Of a DNA stretch of 64,000 bases, positions 1-8,228 are shown piece after piece. Source of the stretch: Aeromicrobium tamlense (GTDB lineage: Bacteria; Actinomycetota; Actinomycetes; Propionibacteriales; Nocardioidaceae); assembly GCF_013408555.1 (NCBI RefSeq), contig NZ_JACBZN010000001.1, positions 1,550,001-1,614,000 of the forward strand, written 5' to 3'. A model generated the notes under the pieces. The model made no database searches and was not told where the DNA came from. It saw nothing but the letters and a program-made list of their open reading frames with translations. How positions within the stretch are numbered: position 1 is the first letter of the stretch; the number at the start of each line of letters is the position of its first letter. A program made the translations under genes and the position numbers.

Positions 1-909
1 CACGTGCGGCTCGACTTGAAGACCAGCTCTGGACACGCCGCGGCATCTAGCCTCGTAAACGCCGCCGATGTCGTTGTCGAGTCTTTCCGCCCCGGCGTTG
101 CCGAGCGGCTGGGGCTTGGTCCGGAGTTCTGCACGCGCCGGGACCCCCGGCTCGTCTACGCCCAGATGACGGGGTGGGGACAGGAGGGACCGTACGCACA
201 CCTCGCTGGACACGACCTCAACTACCTGTCGATTGCCGGCGCGCTCGACACCCTTGGCCCGCGAGGTGGAAAGCCACTACCGACCTTGTACTACGTTGGC
301 GATTGGGCCTCTGGAACGATGCTGCTCATCACTGGGATCATCGGAGCGCTCTACGAGCGCGAGCGGTCGGGCCGGGGCCAGGTCGTCGACGCGGCCATCG
401 TTGACGGCGCGAGCCTCATGCTGATGCAGGTCATGGACCTGCGGGCCAAGACCGGATGGACCGACGCCCGCGGCGTGAACGAACTCGATGGCGGCGCTTG
501 GTACTACGACACCTACGAGACCGCCGACGGGCGCCACATGGCACTGGGTGCATTCGAGCCCATCTTCCGCCAGGCCGCCCTCCGCACTCTCGGACTGGCG
601 TGCGACGAAGCGCGAGTCGTCGACCGAACGCAATGGGAGCTGATCCGTGCCGAGGTGACCGCCGCGTTTCTTACGCGAACGCAGGCCTCGTGGATCGAGA
701 TCTTTGCCCAGGTCGACGCCTGCGTGACGCCCGTCAGATCCCTCGCCGAAGCCGCCGCAGAGCCCCACCTCCGAGCGCGGCGAACCTATGCCTCACACGA
801 CGGTAGCGTCCAGGCGATGCCCGCCCCACGGTTCAGTCGCACCCCGAGCACACCCGGGGCGTCCGCCCCCGCCTTCGATGCCGCCCACTGGGGCATCGAG
901 CTTCCCTGA
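1..909 (+). CDS. CaiB/BaiF CoA-transferase or alpha-methylacyl-CoA racemase, 5' end cut by the window
   Basis: Class III CoA-transferase fold enzyme acting on acyl-CoA thioesters in the cytoplasm. The frame is open from base 1. About 300 of the usual 360-400 residues are visible, so roughly the first 60 lie outside the window. Seen: an early RLDLK segment, GVAERLGLG, then GHDLNY (Asp at about visible residue 71), then GRGQVVDAAIVDG. GHDLNY matches the acid/base motif of methylacyl-CoA racemases, so racemase is slightly preferred over transferase. The C-terminal half carries the usual 'ACVTPV' segment. It ends 20 bp before the convergent monooxygenase gene. Family assignment is firm; the exact reaction is inference. 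Confidence 0.85.
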   Translation, partial: HVRLDLKTSSGHAAASSLVNAADVVVESFRPGVAERLGLGPEFCTRRDPRLVYAQMTGWGQEGPYAHLAGHDLNYLSIAGALDTLGPRGGKPLPTLYYVGDWASGTMLLITGIIGALYERERSGRGQVVDAAIVDGASLMLMQVMDLRAKTGWTDARGVNELDGGAWYYDTYETADGRHMALGAFEPIFRQAALRTLGLACDEARVVDRTQWELIRAEVTAAFLTRTQASWIEIFAQVDACVTPVRSLAEAAAEPHLRARRTYASHDGSVQAMPAPRFSRTPSTPGASAPAFDAAHWGIELP

Positions 910-929
910 CGCCCTCACCCGTCGGGGCG

Positions 930-1955
930 TCAGAGGGCCTTCTTCACCTTCAGCAGGAAGTTCTCGAGCTTCGGGTCCCAGGCCGCCTCAGCACCGGTGG
1001 TCACCAGGAAGGCATCGACACCGAGTTCTCGGTAGCTGGCAAGGGAGTCAAGGACTCGGTCATACGAGCCAACGAGCGCCTGAGAGTTCGCAAAGCCGCC
1101 GAGCAACTTGGTGAGGCCCGTCCAGAAGCAGTCATCGTGCAACTCCTCATCCGTCAATGCGAGTGCCCGCTGCCGACCCACAGAGTTGTCGCCCTTCGAC
1201 GACCGGAGGAACTTGTTCGTGCCCTGCGCCTCCAAGATCTGGCGCTCCACATCACGCGCCTCGGCCCACGCCTCGTCATCCGTGTCACCGACGAACAGAC
1301 GCAAGCTCAACGAGAACTTGATGTCACGGCCATATGCGCCTGCAGCCGCCCGTACGCGGTCGATACGCTCCTTCGTCCCCGACAGCGGTTCGCCCCAGAG
1401 CATGTATAGATCGGCGTGCCGAGCTCCGAAGTCGACCGCCTCGTCACTCTCGCCACCCATGAAGATCGGGACCTGCCCTTGGACCGGACGCATCTGCAGG
1501 TCCACCGCGTCAACATCGTAGAACTCGCCGTGATGGTCGAACGGCCCCTCGTGCGTCCAGGCGCTCCGGACGACGTCGAGGTACTCGATGGCGCGTCGGT
1601 AGCGGTCAACCTTGGGAAGGTCGTCGCCTTCGCGGAGCAGGTCCTTGTCCGAGCCGCCGACGACGACGTTCAGGGCGAGCCTTCCTTCCCCTAGGACGTC
1701 GAGCGTCGCGAAGTACCGAGCCGCCGCCGTCGGCGACATGACGCCGGGGCGGTGCGCCAAGATCGGGGAGACTTTGTGCGACTGCGCCAGCAGATACGGG
1801 ACCGTGGCATGGTTATGGGGCCAAATCGATGAGTAGCCGACGAGGACACGATCGATGGCCTTCGACTCGTCCATAGCTCTCACCTGCTCGATCAGGGCTG
1901 CCGGTGAGGTGTCCGTGCCGGAGATCGGCTGGATGCCAGTAAAGAGCTCGACCAT
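930..1955 (-). CDS. LLM-class flavin-dependent monooxygenase (SsuD-like)
   Basis: 341 aa, a TIM-barrel bacterial-luciferase-like monooxygenase that uses reduced flavin and O2. Seen: FTGIQPISG at the N-terminus, LAHRPGVMSP, ARYFATLDVLGEGRLALNVV, then RYRRAIEYLDVVRSAWT, and the phosphate-binding PIFMGGESDEAVDFGARHAD. This order is typical of alkanesulfonate monooxygenase SsuD and of related desulfonating or N-C-cleaving enzymes. It lies 14 bp downstream of the flavin reductase-like gene on the same strand, so the pair is probably co-transcribed, with the reductase supplying FMNH2. The substrate cannot be assigned; no sulfonate transporter is adjacent. Confidence 0.9.
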   Translation of the reverse strand: MVELFTGIQPISGTDTSPAALIEQVRAMDESKAIDRVLVGYSSIWPHNHATVPYLLAQSHKVSPILAHRPGVMSPTAAARYFATLDVLGEGRLALNVVVGGSDKDLLREGDDLPKVDRYRRAIEYLDVVRSAWTHEGPFDHHGEFYDVDAVDLQMRPVQGQVPIFMGGESDEAVDFGARHADLYMLWGEPLSGTKERIDRVRAAAGAYGRDIKFSLSLRLFVGDTDDEAWAEARDVERQILEAQGTNKFLRSSKGDNSVGRQRALALTDEELHDDCFWTGLTKLLGGFANSQALVGSYDRVLDSLASYRELGVDAFLVTTGAEAAWDPKLENFLLKVKKAL

Positions 1956-1969
1956 GATTTCTCCTAGTT

Positions 1970-3163
1970 TCAGTTGTTCGCGACCGTGGCGAGGTCCGCC
2001 GCGGTGAGGTTGATTGAGCGTGCAAGTCGTTTGAGTTCGTCCCTGTAACGAGTGATGTCATCGACGGTGGACGTGGGTGGCAGGCCGTAGGCGGTCAGCG
2101 CCAGCCGTACCGCACCCGCGTCGTCGAAGACTGGGACGGCGACGGTCCTCACGGCGTAAGCCTGGCCCGCGACCAGATCCTCTGGCTCGTCCGAACCGAG
2201 CGGATCGATGGCCTCTTCGACGGCACGGACCTGCTCCGGCGTAGGCGCGTGAATGGACACACGAGCTAGAGCCCGCTCAAGTTCGCTGTAGGACGGAGTG
2301 CCGGTCGTGGCCGACCAGCCGCGCGACCGTACCCGCTCGACGAGGCGACGGACGTGACCGGACTGGCCTTCATCTAGCCCGCCGCGTCTCAGCCAATCCT
2401 CGGAATCTGACCATGCAGCGAAAACAATCCCAAGTGGCGGCACGTAGGGCATCCGTTGACCGACCCTCGTCGGCAATCGGCTCGGGTCAGGATGACCACT
2501 TGTCGCGACCGCAACGAGTTCATCTTCAAGCCGTGCCGTCGCCAGCACCTCGACGCCGAGCCGCTGAGAGGCCTCGGCCATGCCGGGATGCAGCTGGTCC
2601 ACGATGCGGAGCTGCTCGACGAGGTCTGGGGCACCGACTGCAGAGATCGAGAGTGGCGCGAAACGCCCATATCCGCCCTGGAAGAACAGAAGGGGAATCG
2701 CGGGGTCCTCGACTTTGAGGTCGAGGACACGACCCACCACAATCCAGTGGTCGCCAGCGTCGTGCTTCGATTCGATCTCACAGTCGATCCAAGCGACCGC
2801 CCCTTCGAGGATCGGCAATGCCGACGGCCCCTCGCGCCATTCGAGCCCGTCGAACTTGTTGGCCCCCTTCGCGGCAAGTTGTCGACACACCGCTTCCTGG
2901 TGCGATGCGAGGACGTTGACACAGAAGGCGCCCCTCCGAGCAATGGCCTGAAAAGTCGTGGAGGACTTCGCGGGCAAGAAGGCCACCAGCGGCGGATCGA
3001 GGGACACCGAGGTGAACGAGGACACGATCATGCCGGTGGGCGTGCCGTCATCTTCGACCGATGTGACTGCAACGACACCACTGGGGTAGTGACCCAAGAC
3101 CCGACGGAACTCGACGGACTCGATCGGCTCCTGCCGCGGAGCCTGGTGCGCGGATGTAAGCAT
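1970..3163 (-). CDS. Flavin reductase fused to an IclR-type effector-binding domain
   Basis: 397 aa in two parts. Residues about 20-175 are a flavin reductase-like FMN-binding split barrel: FRRVLGHYPSGVVAVTS, the SSFTSVSLDPPLVAFLPA segment, FCVNVLASHQEAVCRQLA, and KHDAGDHWIVVGRV. Residues about 180-390 resemble the effector-binding C-terminal domain of IclR regulators (LEDELVAVATSGHP, VGQRMPYVPPLGIVFAAW, EDLVAGQAYAVRTVAVPVFD). No helix-turn-helix is present. The reductase part probably feeds FMNH2 to the downstream monooxygenase. The second part could bind a pathway ligand and tune activity. The ATG start overlaps one of two palindromes in the divergent intergenic region. Confidence 0.85.
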   Translation of the reverse strand: MLTSAHQAPRQEPIESVEFRRVLGHYPSGVVAVTSVEDDGTPTGMIVSSFTSVSLDPPLVAFLPAKSSTTFQAIARRGAFCVNVLASHQEAVCRQLAAKGANKFDGLEWREGPSALPILEGAVAWIDCEIESKHDAGDHWIVVGRVLDLKVEDPAIPLLFFQGGYGRFAPLSISAVGAPDLVEQLRIVDQLHPGMAEASQRLGVEVLATARLEDELVAVATSGHPDPSRLPTRVGQRMPYVPPLGIVFAAWSDSEDWLRRGGLDEGQSGHVRRLVERVRSRGWSATTGTPSYSELERALARVSIHAPTPEQVRAVEEAIDPLGSDEPEDLVAGQAYAVRTVAVPVFDDAGAVRLALTAYGLPPTSTVDDITRYRDELKRLARSINLTAADLATVANN

Positions 3164-3210
3164 GCTGTTACGTTAGGAGCATGTCGCAGAGAATGCAAGC
3201 ATGCTTACAT
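3155..3210. promoter_or_regulatory. Pair of AAGCATGCT palindromic operator-like sites
   Basis: Two similar inverted repeats lie between the divergent flavin reductase and F420-reductase genes: TGTAAGCATGCTGTTACG at 3155-3172 (over the reductase start codon) and GCAAGCATGCTTACAT at 3195-3210. They share AAGCATGCT and a TTAC half, with centres about 40 bp apart (nearly four helical turns). This looks like a dimeric repressor operator. No regulator gene is adjacent in the visible part. Confidence 0.55.
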
Positions 3211-3303
3211 TTCGATCGGCACGACAACCACTAGGAGCGCCGGTTGCCCTACCAGCGCTTCTCCATCCAGCCCCCACGCGTGCCACACAAAGAGGAACTG
3301 TCA

Positions 3304-4017
3304 GTGAACATCCGAACCATAGGCTTGATCGGAAGCGGCCACATCGGGACCGTCGTAGCCCGTCTGTCCATCGCAGCCGGCTATCAGGTCGTGCTTTCCA
3401 ATTCACGGGGGGCCGCTAGCCTCACCGAACTCGTCAGAAACCTAGGCCCCATGGCTCGGGCGACCACAGCTCCTGAGGCGGCACGTGCCGGGGACATCGT
3501 CGTCGTAGCGGTACCGCTGAAGGCGTACGACAACCTGCCGGTGGACGCTCTTGACGGGAAGATCGTGATCGACGCGAACAACTACTACCCCGAGCGCGAC
3601 GGGATCGTAGAGACGATCCGCGACGGGTTGCAGTCGACAAGCGAACTTCTGCAACAGCGCCTCGCAGGCGCGTCGGTCGTCAAAGCTTTCAACAACATCT
3701 TCTTCCGCGCCCTCGAAGCACTGGCGGAACCTGCGCACAAGGAGGAACGATCAAGTCTTCCGATCTTCGGGGACGACCCTGACGCCAAGGCCGCCGTCAT
3801 CGACTACCTGGACACCATTGGCTACGACGCACTCGACGGAGGCGACCTCGCCGAGAGCTGGCGGACAGAGAACGGCAAGCCAGCGTATGTCTACCCCTAC
3901 AGCGTCAATCGAGATGTCACCCAATTCCAACACGTGGACAGGAAGACACTTACGCGCCTCCTGAGGGAAGCAGTCCGCGGGCAGGGAGAGCCCCGCACGG
4001 CGAGTTCCCCCCGCTGA
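3304..4017 (+). CDS. NADP-binding F420 reductase-like oxidoreductase
   Basis: 237 aa, GTG start with GAGGA 6-10 bases upstream. The N-terminal Rossmann motif GLIGSGHIG (residues about 6-14) is followed by LSNSRG, VVVAVPLKAYDNLP and VIDANNYYPERDG, the pattern of the NADPH-dependent F420 reductase family (coenzyme F420:NADP oxidoreductase). Such enzymes pass hydride between NADPH and F420, or reduce small substrates with NADPH. KAFNNIFF (residues about 121-128) is the conserved helix after the second Rossmann unit. It is divergent from the flavin reductase/monooxygenase pair across shared palindromes, so it is probably co-regulated. Whether it truly uses F420 is not shown. Confidence 0.8.
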   Translation: MNIRTIGLIGSGHIGTVVARLSIAAGYQVVLSNSRGAASLTELVRNLGPMARATTAPEAARAGDIVVVAVPLKAYDNLPVDALDGKIVIDANNYYPERDGIVETIRDGLQSTSELLQQRLAGASVVKAFNNIFFRALEALAEPAHKEERSSLPIFGDDPDAKAAVIDYLDTIGYDALDGGDLAESWRTENGKPAYVYPYSVNRDVTQFQHVDRKTLTRLLREAVRGQGEPRTASSPR

Positions 4018-4318
4018 GCGCTGCGTTCCAGATAGCGCGCCCACTCAAAGCACGAGGGGCTGCGGCATCACTGGCGCCAGGTTCGGTAAGCCGCCAGGGC
4101 GGCGGTTGAGTCACGATGTGCTCTCGCACTCGACCGGAGCTAGTCCCGGAGCATGGCCTCTACGACTTGGCTCAACCCGCTCCGAGGTGTCGTCAACTCG
4201 GTGTGATGGAACCCCGGACCTTGCGATCTGGTCCCCCTGCGGTCCCCCACCGGTCCACGCAGTCCGCGCGTGCCCCCTGAGGGTGCACATTTGCCCCTTG
4301 TCCCGCCACTGGCGAAAG

Positions 4319-4348
4319 CGAAAACCCCTCCAATTGGAGGGGTTTTCG
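4319..4348. terminator. Perfect 30-bp palindrome next to attL
   Basis: Arms CGAAAACCCCTCCAA and TTGGAGGGGTTTTCG form a perfect 15-bp inverted repeat with no spacer, and each arm carries a run of four T or A. It can terminate transcription in both directions. Its place directly before a tRNA-Leu 3'-end copy suggests that it is the original terminator of a tRNA-Leu gene read on the minus strand. Confidence 0.7.
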
Positions 4349-4349
4349 T

Positions 4350-4374
4350 GTGTGTCCAAGGGGGGACTTGAACC
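4350..4374 (-). other. attL: displaced 3' end of tRNA-Leu
   Basis: 25 bp identical, except for one base (A at 4358, G at 59148), to 59140-59164, which is the T-arm and acceptor 3' end of the tRNA-Leu gene. Core seen here: TGTCCAAGGGGGGACTTGAA. No tRNA body follows to the right, so this is the displaced copy expected at the far end of an element integrated in the tRNA 3' end by a tyrosine recombinase. Confidence 0.8.
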
Positions 4375-4604
4375 GGAGGGACGCTCCGTGGCGTTGCAGG
4401 CAGAATCCGGATTGGCCTGCAATCCCGGTGCGCGGTTACCTGCCGATGCCTCCAGTTACCTCCGAAGTGTGCCCCCTGGGGGTGCACCGATCTTCAGCTC
4501 GTGTTGCCGAGCTTAGTCGTCACCCATTGCTACCTGGCGGGCAGGCTACGGCCTGTTCGCCGCGCCGTTCGACATCCCTCCGTGAGCACACCCGAGTTCA
4601 GATG

Positions 4605-4838
4605 TCACCACGAATGGCTGATCGCCGAATTGCAGATACAAAGCTGACGGTGGTCGGCGCACGGACGCTCCATCGACGGCGCATACAGGGACAGCAATTC
4701 GAGGAGGTCTTCGACGTTCTCCTCATAGGGGTGGTGGGCGTGGAGCGATTCTTCAAGGGCCGCGGCTGCGACCGCGGAGTCGTCCCCGTCGAGAATTCGA
4801 CGGCCGCGGCGGTAACCTCTGGCGCGATTGTCATCCAA
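4605..4838 (-). pseudogene. Possible gene fragment, 77 codons
   Basis: The minus-strand frame reads protein-like in its middle (SAVAAAALEESLHAHHPYEE, then NVEDLLELLSLYAP), unlike the other frames here. The frame opens with a TTG directly after a TAG stop, with no ribosome site, so it is more likely the remnant of a decayed small gene near the element end than an active one. Function unknown. Confidence 0.3.
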
Positions 4839-4880
4839 CTATCACCGTCACAATGTGCATCGGTCCCGAGTCGCGGATGG

Positions 4881-5807
4881 CTACCCAGGCGCTCGCAGGT
4901 CCTTGGAGGCGATCTTCGCGGCAAGGACGTCTGCCAGGGCGTCGCCGATGTGGCCGATCCCCTCGTCCCGCTCTCCTGCGCAGCAAACGAAACTGATGTA
5001 TCGGTGTCCGAGTTCCTGGACCGTCTTCAACTTCACCACGGAGGACTCAGCCGGCTGATACAGACTGGGCAGCAGTGCGACGCCACCTGATGAGAGGAAC
5101 GCCGTGACGATCGCATAATCATCCTCGCGCAGGTTCACCCGCGGCGTGAAGCCGTACCGCCGACCGAGTGCTTCCAGCGCGCTGTCGTCCGCCTCTCCGG
5201 CACGCTGGCGGCCGATCCAATGGTCGCCGGCCAGCGATCGCAGGTCGATGGTCGTCTGCTTTCGCGCTGCTGGGTGGTCGCGATGCACCCAAAGTTGATA
5301 GGGGTCGAGCGCCAGGGTACGGATTTCGAGACCGTCCTCCGCGTCCGTGCGCAACGGCTCGAACGAATAGACGATCGCACAGTCAGAGGCACCCTGCTTG
5401 ACGTTGACGAGGTGCTCGCGCAGTGGCCCGTGCACCAATTCGATCTCCGAGCGCAGACGCCCCTCGCGACGCAGCCGGCTAATGGCCGGCGCCAGGAGGA
5501 GGGCCCCGGCCGTCCTAAAGGTGCCCACTCGCCGCACCGACGGAGTTTTCGACTCGGCCACCCTCACCACGCCCTCGTCGAGGGTGTCCAGCACCGACCG
5601 CGCGTACCCGAGGAAGAGCTCACCCTGCTCGGTCAGCGTCGCCCCGCGAGGCCCTCTTGTGACCAGGGACGCCTGCAGATGCGACTCAAGTCCACGGAGG
5701 TGGTGCGCAATGGTCGGCTGGGAGTAATGCAGCTGTCGAGCTGCGCCTGCGAGCGAACCGGTTTCCCTGATGGCACGGAGAACTGCCAACTGCCGTAGGT
5801 CAAGCAT
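4881..5807 (-). CDS. LysR-family transcriptional regulator
   Basis: 308 aa. The N-terminal winged helix-turn-helix (MLDLRQLAVLRAIRETGSLA, then AARQLHYSQPTIAHHLRGLE) is classic LysR. The rest is a periplasmic-binding-like effector domain ending in SSGGVALLPSLYQ. The start at 5807 is chosen because a TAnnnT -10 element (TACGCT) lies exactly six bases upstream, the arrangement of leaderless actinobacterial mRNAs. It is divergent from the SDR gene across about 160 bp and is the probable regulator of the catabolic operon. The inducer is unknown. A perfect palindrome over its transcription start suggests autorepression. Confidence 0.9.
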   Translation of the reverse strand: MLDLRQLAVLRAIRETGSLAGAARQLHYSQPTIAHHLRGLESHLQASLVTRGPRGATLTEQGELFLGYARSVLDTLDEGVVRVAESKTPSVRRVGTFRTAGALLLAPAISRLRREGRLRSEIELVHGPLREHLVNVKQGASDCAIVYSFEPLRTDAEDGLEIRTLALDPYQLWVHRDHPAARKQTTIDLRSLAGDHWIGRQRAGEADDSALEALGRRYGFTPRVNLREDDYAIVTAFLSSGGVALLPSLYQPAESSVVKLKTVQELGHRYISFVCCAGERDEGIGHIGDALADVLAAKIASKDLRAPG

Positions 5808-5822
5808 CCATACAGCGTATGG
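5808..5822. promoter_or_regulatory. LysR-type operator palindrome CCATAC-AGC-GTATGG
   Basis: A perfect 6-bp inverted repeat with a 3-bp spacer, abutting the regulator's start codon and overlapping its -10 element. The length and near T-N11-A form fit a LysR recognition site used for autoregulation and activation of the divergent operon. Confidence 0.55.
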
Positions 5823-5968
5823 CGCTGCCAATGAAAGTCGTGCTCTACCCCCCACCGATGGATGAATACAGACTGTCACCCGACCCACCCGGGAGACGCT
5901 GGTCACACCGGAGGGCGTACCTCCCGGACGGACGAGCCGTCACCCCACGTAGCTATGAAGGAGCACCC

Positions 5969-6766
5969 ATGGACCGCATCAAGGGCCGCGTCGCTGTCGT
6001 CACCGGTTCGAGTTCGGGCATCGGTCGTCAGATCGCCATGACCTACGCCCGCGAGGGAGCCAAGGTCGTCGTCTCGGACCTGAACGAGGCGCCCCGCGCT
6101 GAGGGATACGAAGGCTCCGAGGCCGCGACAACGGTCGAGGCGATCCGCCAGGCCGGCGGCGAGGCGAGCTTCGTCCGCTGCGACGTCACCTCCAAGGCCG
6201 AGATCGACGCCCTGGTCGACCACGCCGTCGAGACCTACGGGCGTCTTGACGTGTTTGTCAACAACGCGGGCATGCTTCCCGCACGCAAGCTCCTCCACGA
6301 GTACACCGAGGCGGAGTGGGAGATCAGCGTCGGGGTCAACGCCAAGGGGACGTTCTTCGGAATGCAGGCCGCGGTCCGTCAGTTCCTCTCGCAGGGCAAC
6401 GGTGGCGTCATCGTCAACATTGTGTCCACCGGCGGCCTCCAGGGCCACCCGGGAGTCTCGGTCTACAACGCGGCGAAGGGCGCCGCGGCGCAGCTCACGA
6501 AGTGCGCCGCCGTCGAGTACGGACCGGAGCAGATCCGCATCAACGGCATCTGCCCGACGAACGTCCAGACCGCCCTGATGCGCGATTCCTACGACAACCC
6601 CGAGAGCAGCGAGGCGTTCACCTCCACGCTCCCGTTGCAGCGGTGGGGCCGACCCACGGACATCGCCGATCTGGCGCTCTTCCTGGCCAGCGACGAGTCC
6701 TCGTTCATCCACGGTGCTCTCGTCCCCATCGACGGTGGCGAGATCCTCGGCCGTTACTCCGTGTGA
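5969..6766 (+). CDS. Short-chain dehydrogenase/reductase
   Basis: 265 aa, classical SDR. Seen: the cofactor motif TGSSSGIG near residue 12, CDVTS, NNAG at about 91-94, a catalytic Ser in NIVSTGG and YNAAK at 166-170, and RWGRPTDIADLALFLASDES near the C-terminus. ATG 5969 has GAAGGAG upstream. It probably oxidises a secondary alcohol to a ketone (or the reverse) with NAD(P) as an early step of the pathway. An acidic residue near the end of the second strand (VVVSDLNE) suggests NAD preference. It is first gene of a same-strand run to 14595 and is separated from the ABC ATPase by 26 bp. Confidence 0.9.
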   Translation: MDRIKGRVAVVTGSSSGIGRQIAMTYAREGAKVVVSDLNEAPRAEGYEGSEAATTVEAIRQAGGEASFVRCDVTSKAEIDALVDHAVETYGRLDVFVNNAGMLPARKLLHEYTEAEWEISVGVNAKGTFFGMQAAVRQFLSQGNGGVIVNIVSTGGLQGHPGVSVYNAAKGAAAQLTKCAAVEYGPEQIRINGICPTNVQTALMRDSYDNPESSEAFTSTLPLQRWGRPTDIADLALFLASDESSFIHGALVPIDGGEILGRYSV

Positions 6767-6792
6767 GAGCCCGTCGAGCCAAGGGAGCAGCC

Positions 6793-7575
6793 ATGAGTGA
6801 AGAGGCATCCGCCCAGAAAGCCGGTCGGCCCGTTATCAGCGTCCGGGACCTCGTCAAGCGGTACGGGGACCACACCGTCCTCACGGGGGTCTCCTTGGAC
6901 GTCCAGGCGGGTGAGGTCGTCGCCATTATCGGCCCGAGCGGGGGCGGCAAGAGCACGTTCCTGCGCTGCATGAACTACCTGGAGGAGCCGTCTAAGGGGA
7001 CGATCGCGATCGACGGCGTTCCGATCGCGGCCAACCCGCCCCGTGCTACGAAGGCAGAGCTGCTCGCGGTTCGGCGGCGGATCGGCATGGTGTTCCAGAG
7101 CTTCAACCTCTTCCCGCACATGACGGTCCTGAAGAACGTCACGATGGCGCAGCGTCTCGTGCTGGGCAGGAGCGAGGACGAGGCGCACGAGCGCGCCGTG
7201 TCGCTGCTGGACCGGGTGGGTGTGGCGAGCAAGGCCGACGCCCTGCCGTCACAGTGCTCGGGTGGCCAGCAGCAGCGCGTCGCAATCGCACGTGCGCTCG
7301 CCCTGAAGCCGGTCGCCATGCTCTTCGACGAGCCAACGTCTGCCCTCGATCCTGAGGTCGGCGTGGAGGTTCTCTCGGTGATGCGCGAACTGGCGGCCGA
7401 CGGCATGACCATGGCCGTCGTCACCCACGAGCTCGGGTTCGCCCGAAATGTGGCCGACAGGGTCCTTCTCCTGGCCGACGGCGAGATCGTCGAGCAGGGC
7501 ACCCCGGACCAGGTGCTGACCCATCCGACCCATGAGCGGACGATCCGGTTCCTGTCCGCCGTGATGGACCGATGA
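6793..7575 (+). CDS. Polar amino acid-type ABC transporter ATP-binding protein
   Basis: 260 aa. Walker A GPSGGGKST, Q-loop MVFQSFNLFPHM, signature CSGGQQQR, Walker B VAMLFDEPTSALDPE and switch His VTHELGF are all present, placing it in the His/Glu/Gln (PAAT) import family. The signature has Cys where Leu is usual (LSGGQ), which is a tolerated variant. It overlaps the first permease by 4 bp (ATGA), showing translational coupling. Together with the next three genes it makes a complete importer energised on the cytoplasmic side. Confidence 0.93.
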   Translation: MSEEASAQKAGRPVISVRDLVKRYGDHTVLTGVSLDVQAGEVVAIIGPSGGGKSTFLRCMNYLEEPSKGTIAIDGVPIAANPPRATKAELLAVRRRIGMVFQSFNLFPHMTVLKNVTMAQRLVLGRSEDEAHERAVSLLDRVGVASKADALPSQCSGGQQQRVAIARALALKPVAMLFDEPTSALDPEVGVEVLSVMRELAADGMTMAVVTHELGFARNVADRVLLLADGEIVEQGTPDQVLTHPTHERTIRFLSAVMDR

Positions 7576-8228
7576 CCATCGACGCCGGCCTGGGACCCGC
7601 TCTCGAGCTCCTCCTGCAGGGAATCTGGCCGACCCTGCTGGTCACGGCGTGTGCCTATCTGATCGCCGCAGCGCTGGGCATGGTCGTCGCCCTGATGCGG
7701 GTCTCCCCCGTCAAGGCCCTGCGCCTGTGCGGCGCCGCCTACGTCGAGGTCCTGCGCGGGATGCCGTCGCTCGTCATGGTCCTGCTCATCTACTTCGGGC
7801 TCTCCGACTTGTTGCCGATGCCGCCGATGGTGGCCGCGATCACCGGTCTGGCCCTCGTCAACACGGCGTACCTGGCCGAGTACTACCGGGCGGGGATCGA
7901 GGCGGTGCCCCGCGGACAACGGGAAGCAGCTGAGGCCCTGGGGCTCACCGGACGGCAGGTCTTCTGGCGCATCATCTGGCGCCAGGGCGTCCGGGTGGCG
8001 TTGCCTCCCTCCACGAGCCAAGCCATCGGCATGTTGAAGGAGTCGGCCGTGATCTCGGCCATCGGTGTCGCCGACATCACCTTCCAAGCCCTCACCGCCG
8101 CGCACCGCGGAGCGCCACCGATCCAGCTGTTCGCCATCGCCGGCGGACTGTACCTCTGCCTCAGCATCCCGATCGCCGTGCTCTCTCGCACCGTTGAGCA
8201 CCGCATGCAGAACAGGACCGCAGCATGA
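7572..8228 (+). CDS. ABC transporter permease (His/Glu/Gln family), subunit 1
   Basis: 218 aa integral membrane protein with about five TM helices. It carries the EAA loop REAAEALGLTGRQVFWRIIW that docks the ATPase, and the early YVEVLRGMPSLVMVLLIYFG segment typical of PAAT permeases. Start and stop overlap its neighbours by 4 bp each, so the importer genes are tightly coupled. It pairs with the next gene as a heterodimer. Confidence 0.92.
   Translation: MTIDAGLGPALELLLQGIWPTLLVTACAYLIAAALGMVVALMRVSPVKALRLCGAAYVEVLRGMPSLVMVLLIYFGLSDLLPMPPMVAAITGLALVNTAYLAEYYRAGIEAVPRGQREAAEALGLTGRQVFWRIIWRQGVRVALPPSTSQAIGMLKESAVISAIGVADITFQALTAAHRGAPPIQLFAIAGGLYLCLSIPIAVLSRTVEHRMQNRTAA

Larger units (their letters stand above)
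4270..4487. repeat. 19-bp direct repeat flanking the left att core
   Basis: GTGCCCCCTGAGGGTGCAC at 4270-4288 recurs with one change (A to G at the eleventh base) at 4469-4487. Each copy is itself an imperfect inverted repeat. They lie about 62 bp before and 95 bp after the 25-bp att copy. They could be integrase or excisionase arm-type sites. One copy is outside the element as delimited here. Confidence 0.5.
4018..4880. other. Gene-poor junction between left flank and ICE
   Basis: 863 bp with no convincing intact gene. It holds the terminator-like palindrome at 4319-4348, the att copy at 4350-4374, a 19-bp repeated element either side of that copy, and a possible gene fragment at 4605-4838. 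The open frames in 4106-4516 are low-complexity, arginine- and serine-rich translations and do not look like proteins. Confidence 0.6.

Noticed and set aside
2456-3307. 283-codon plus-strand open frame opposite the flavin reductase
   Set aside because: Antisense frame of a clearly conserved gene; its translation is Arg/Asp-rich with no domain, as expected for high-GC shadow frames.
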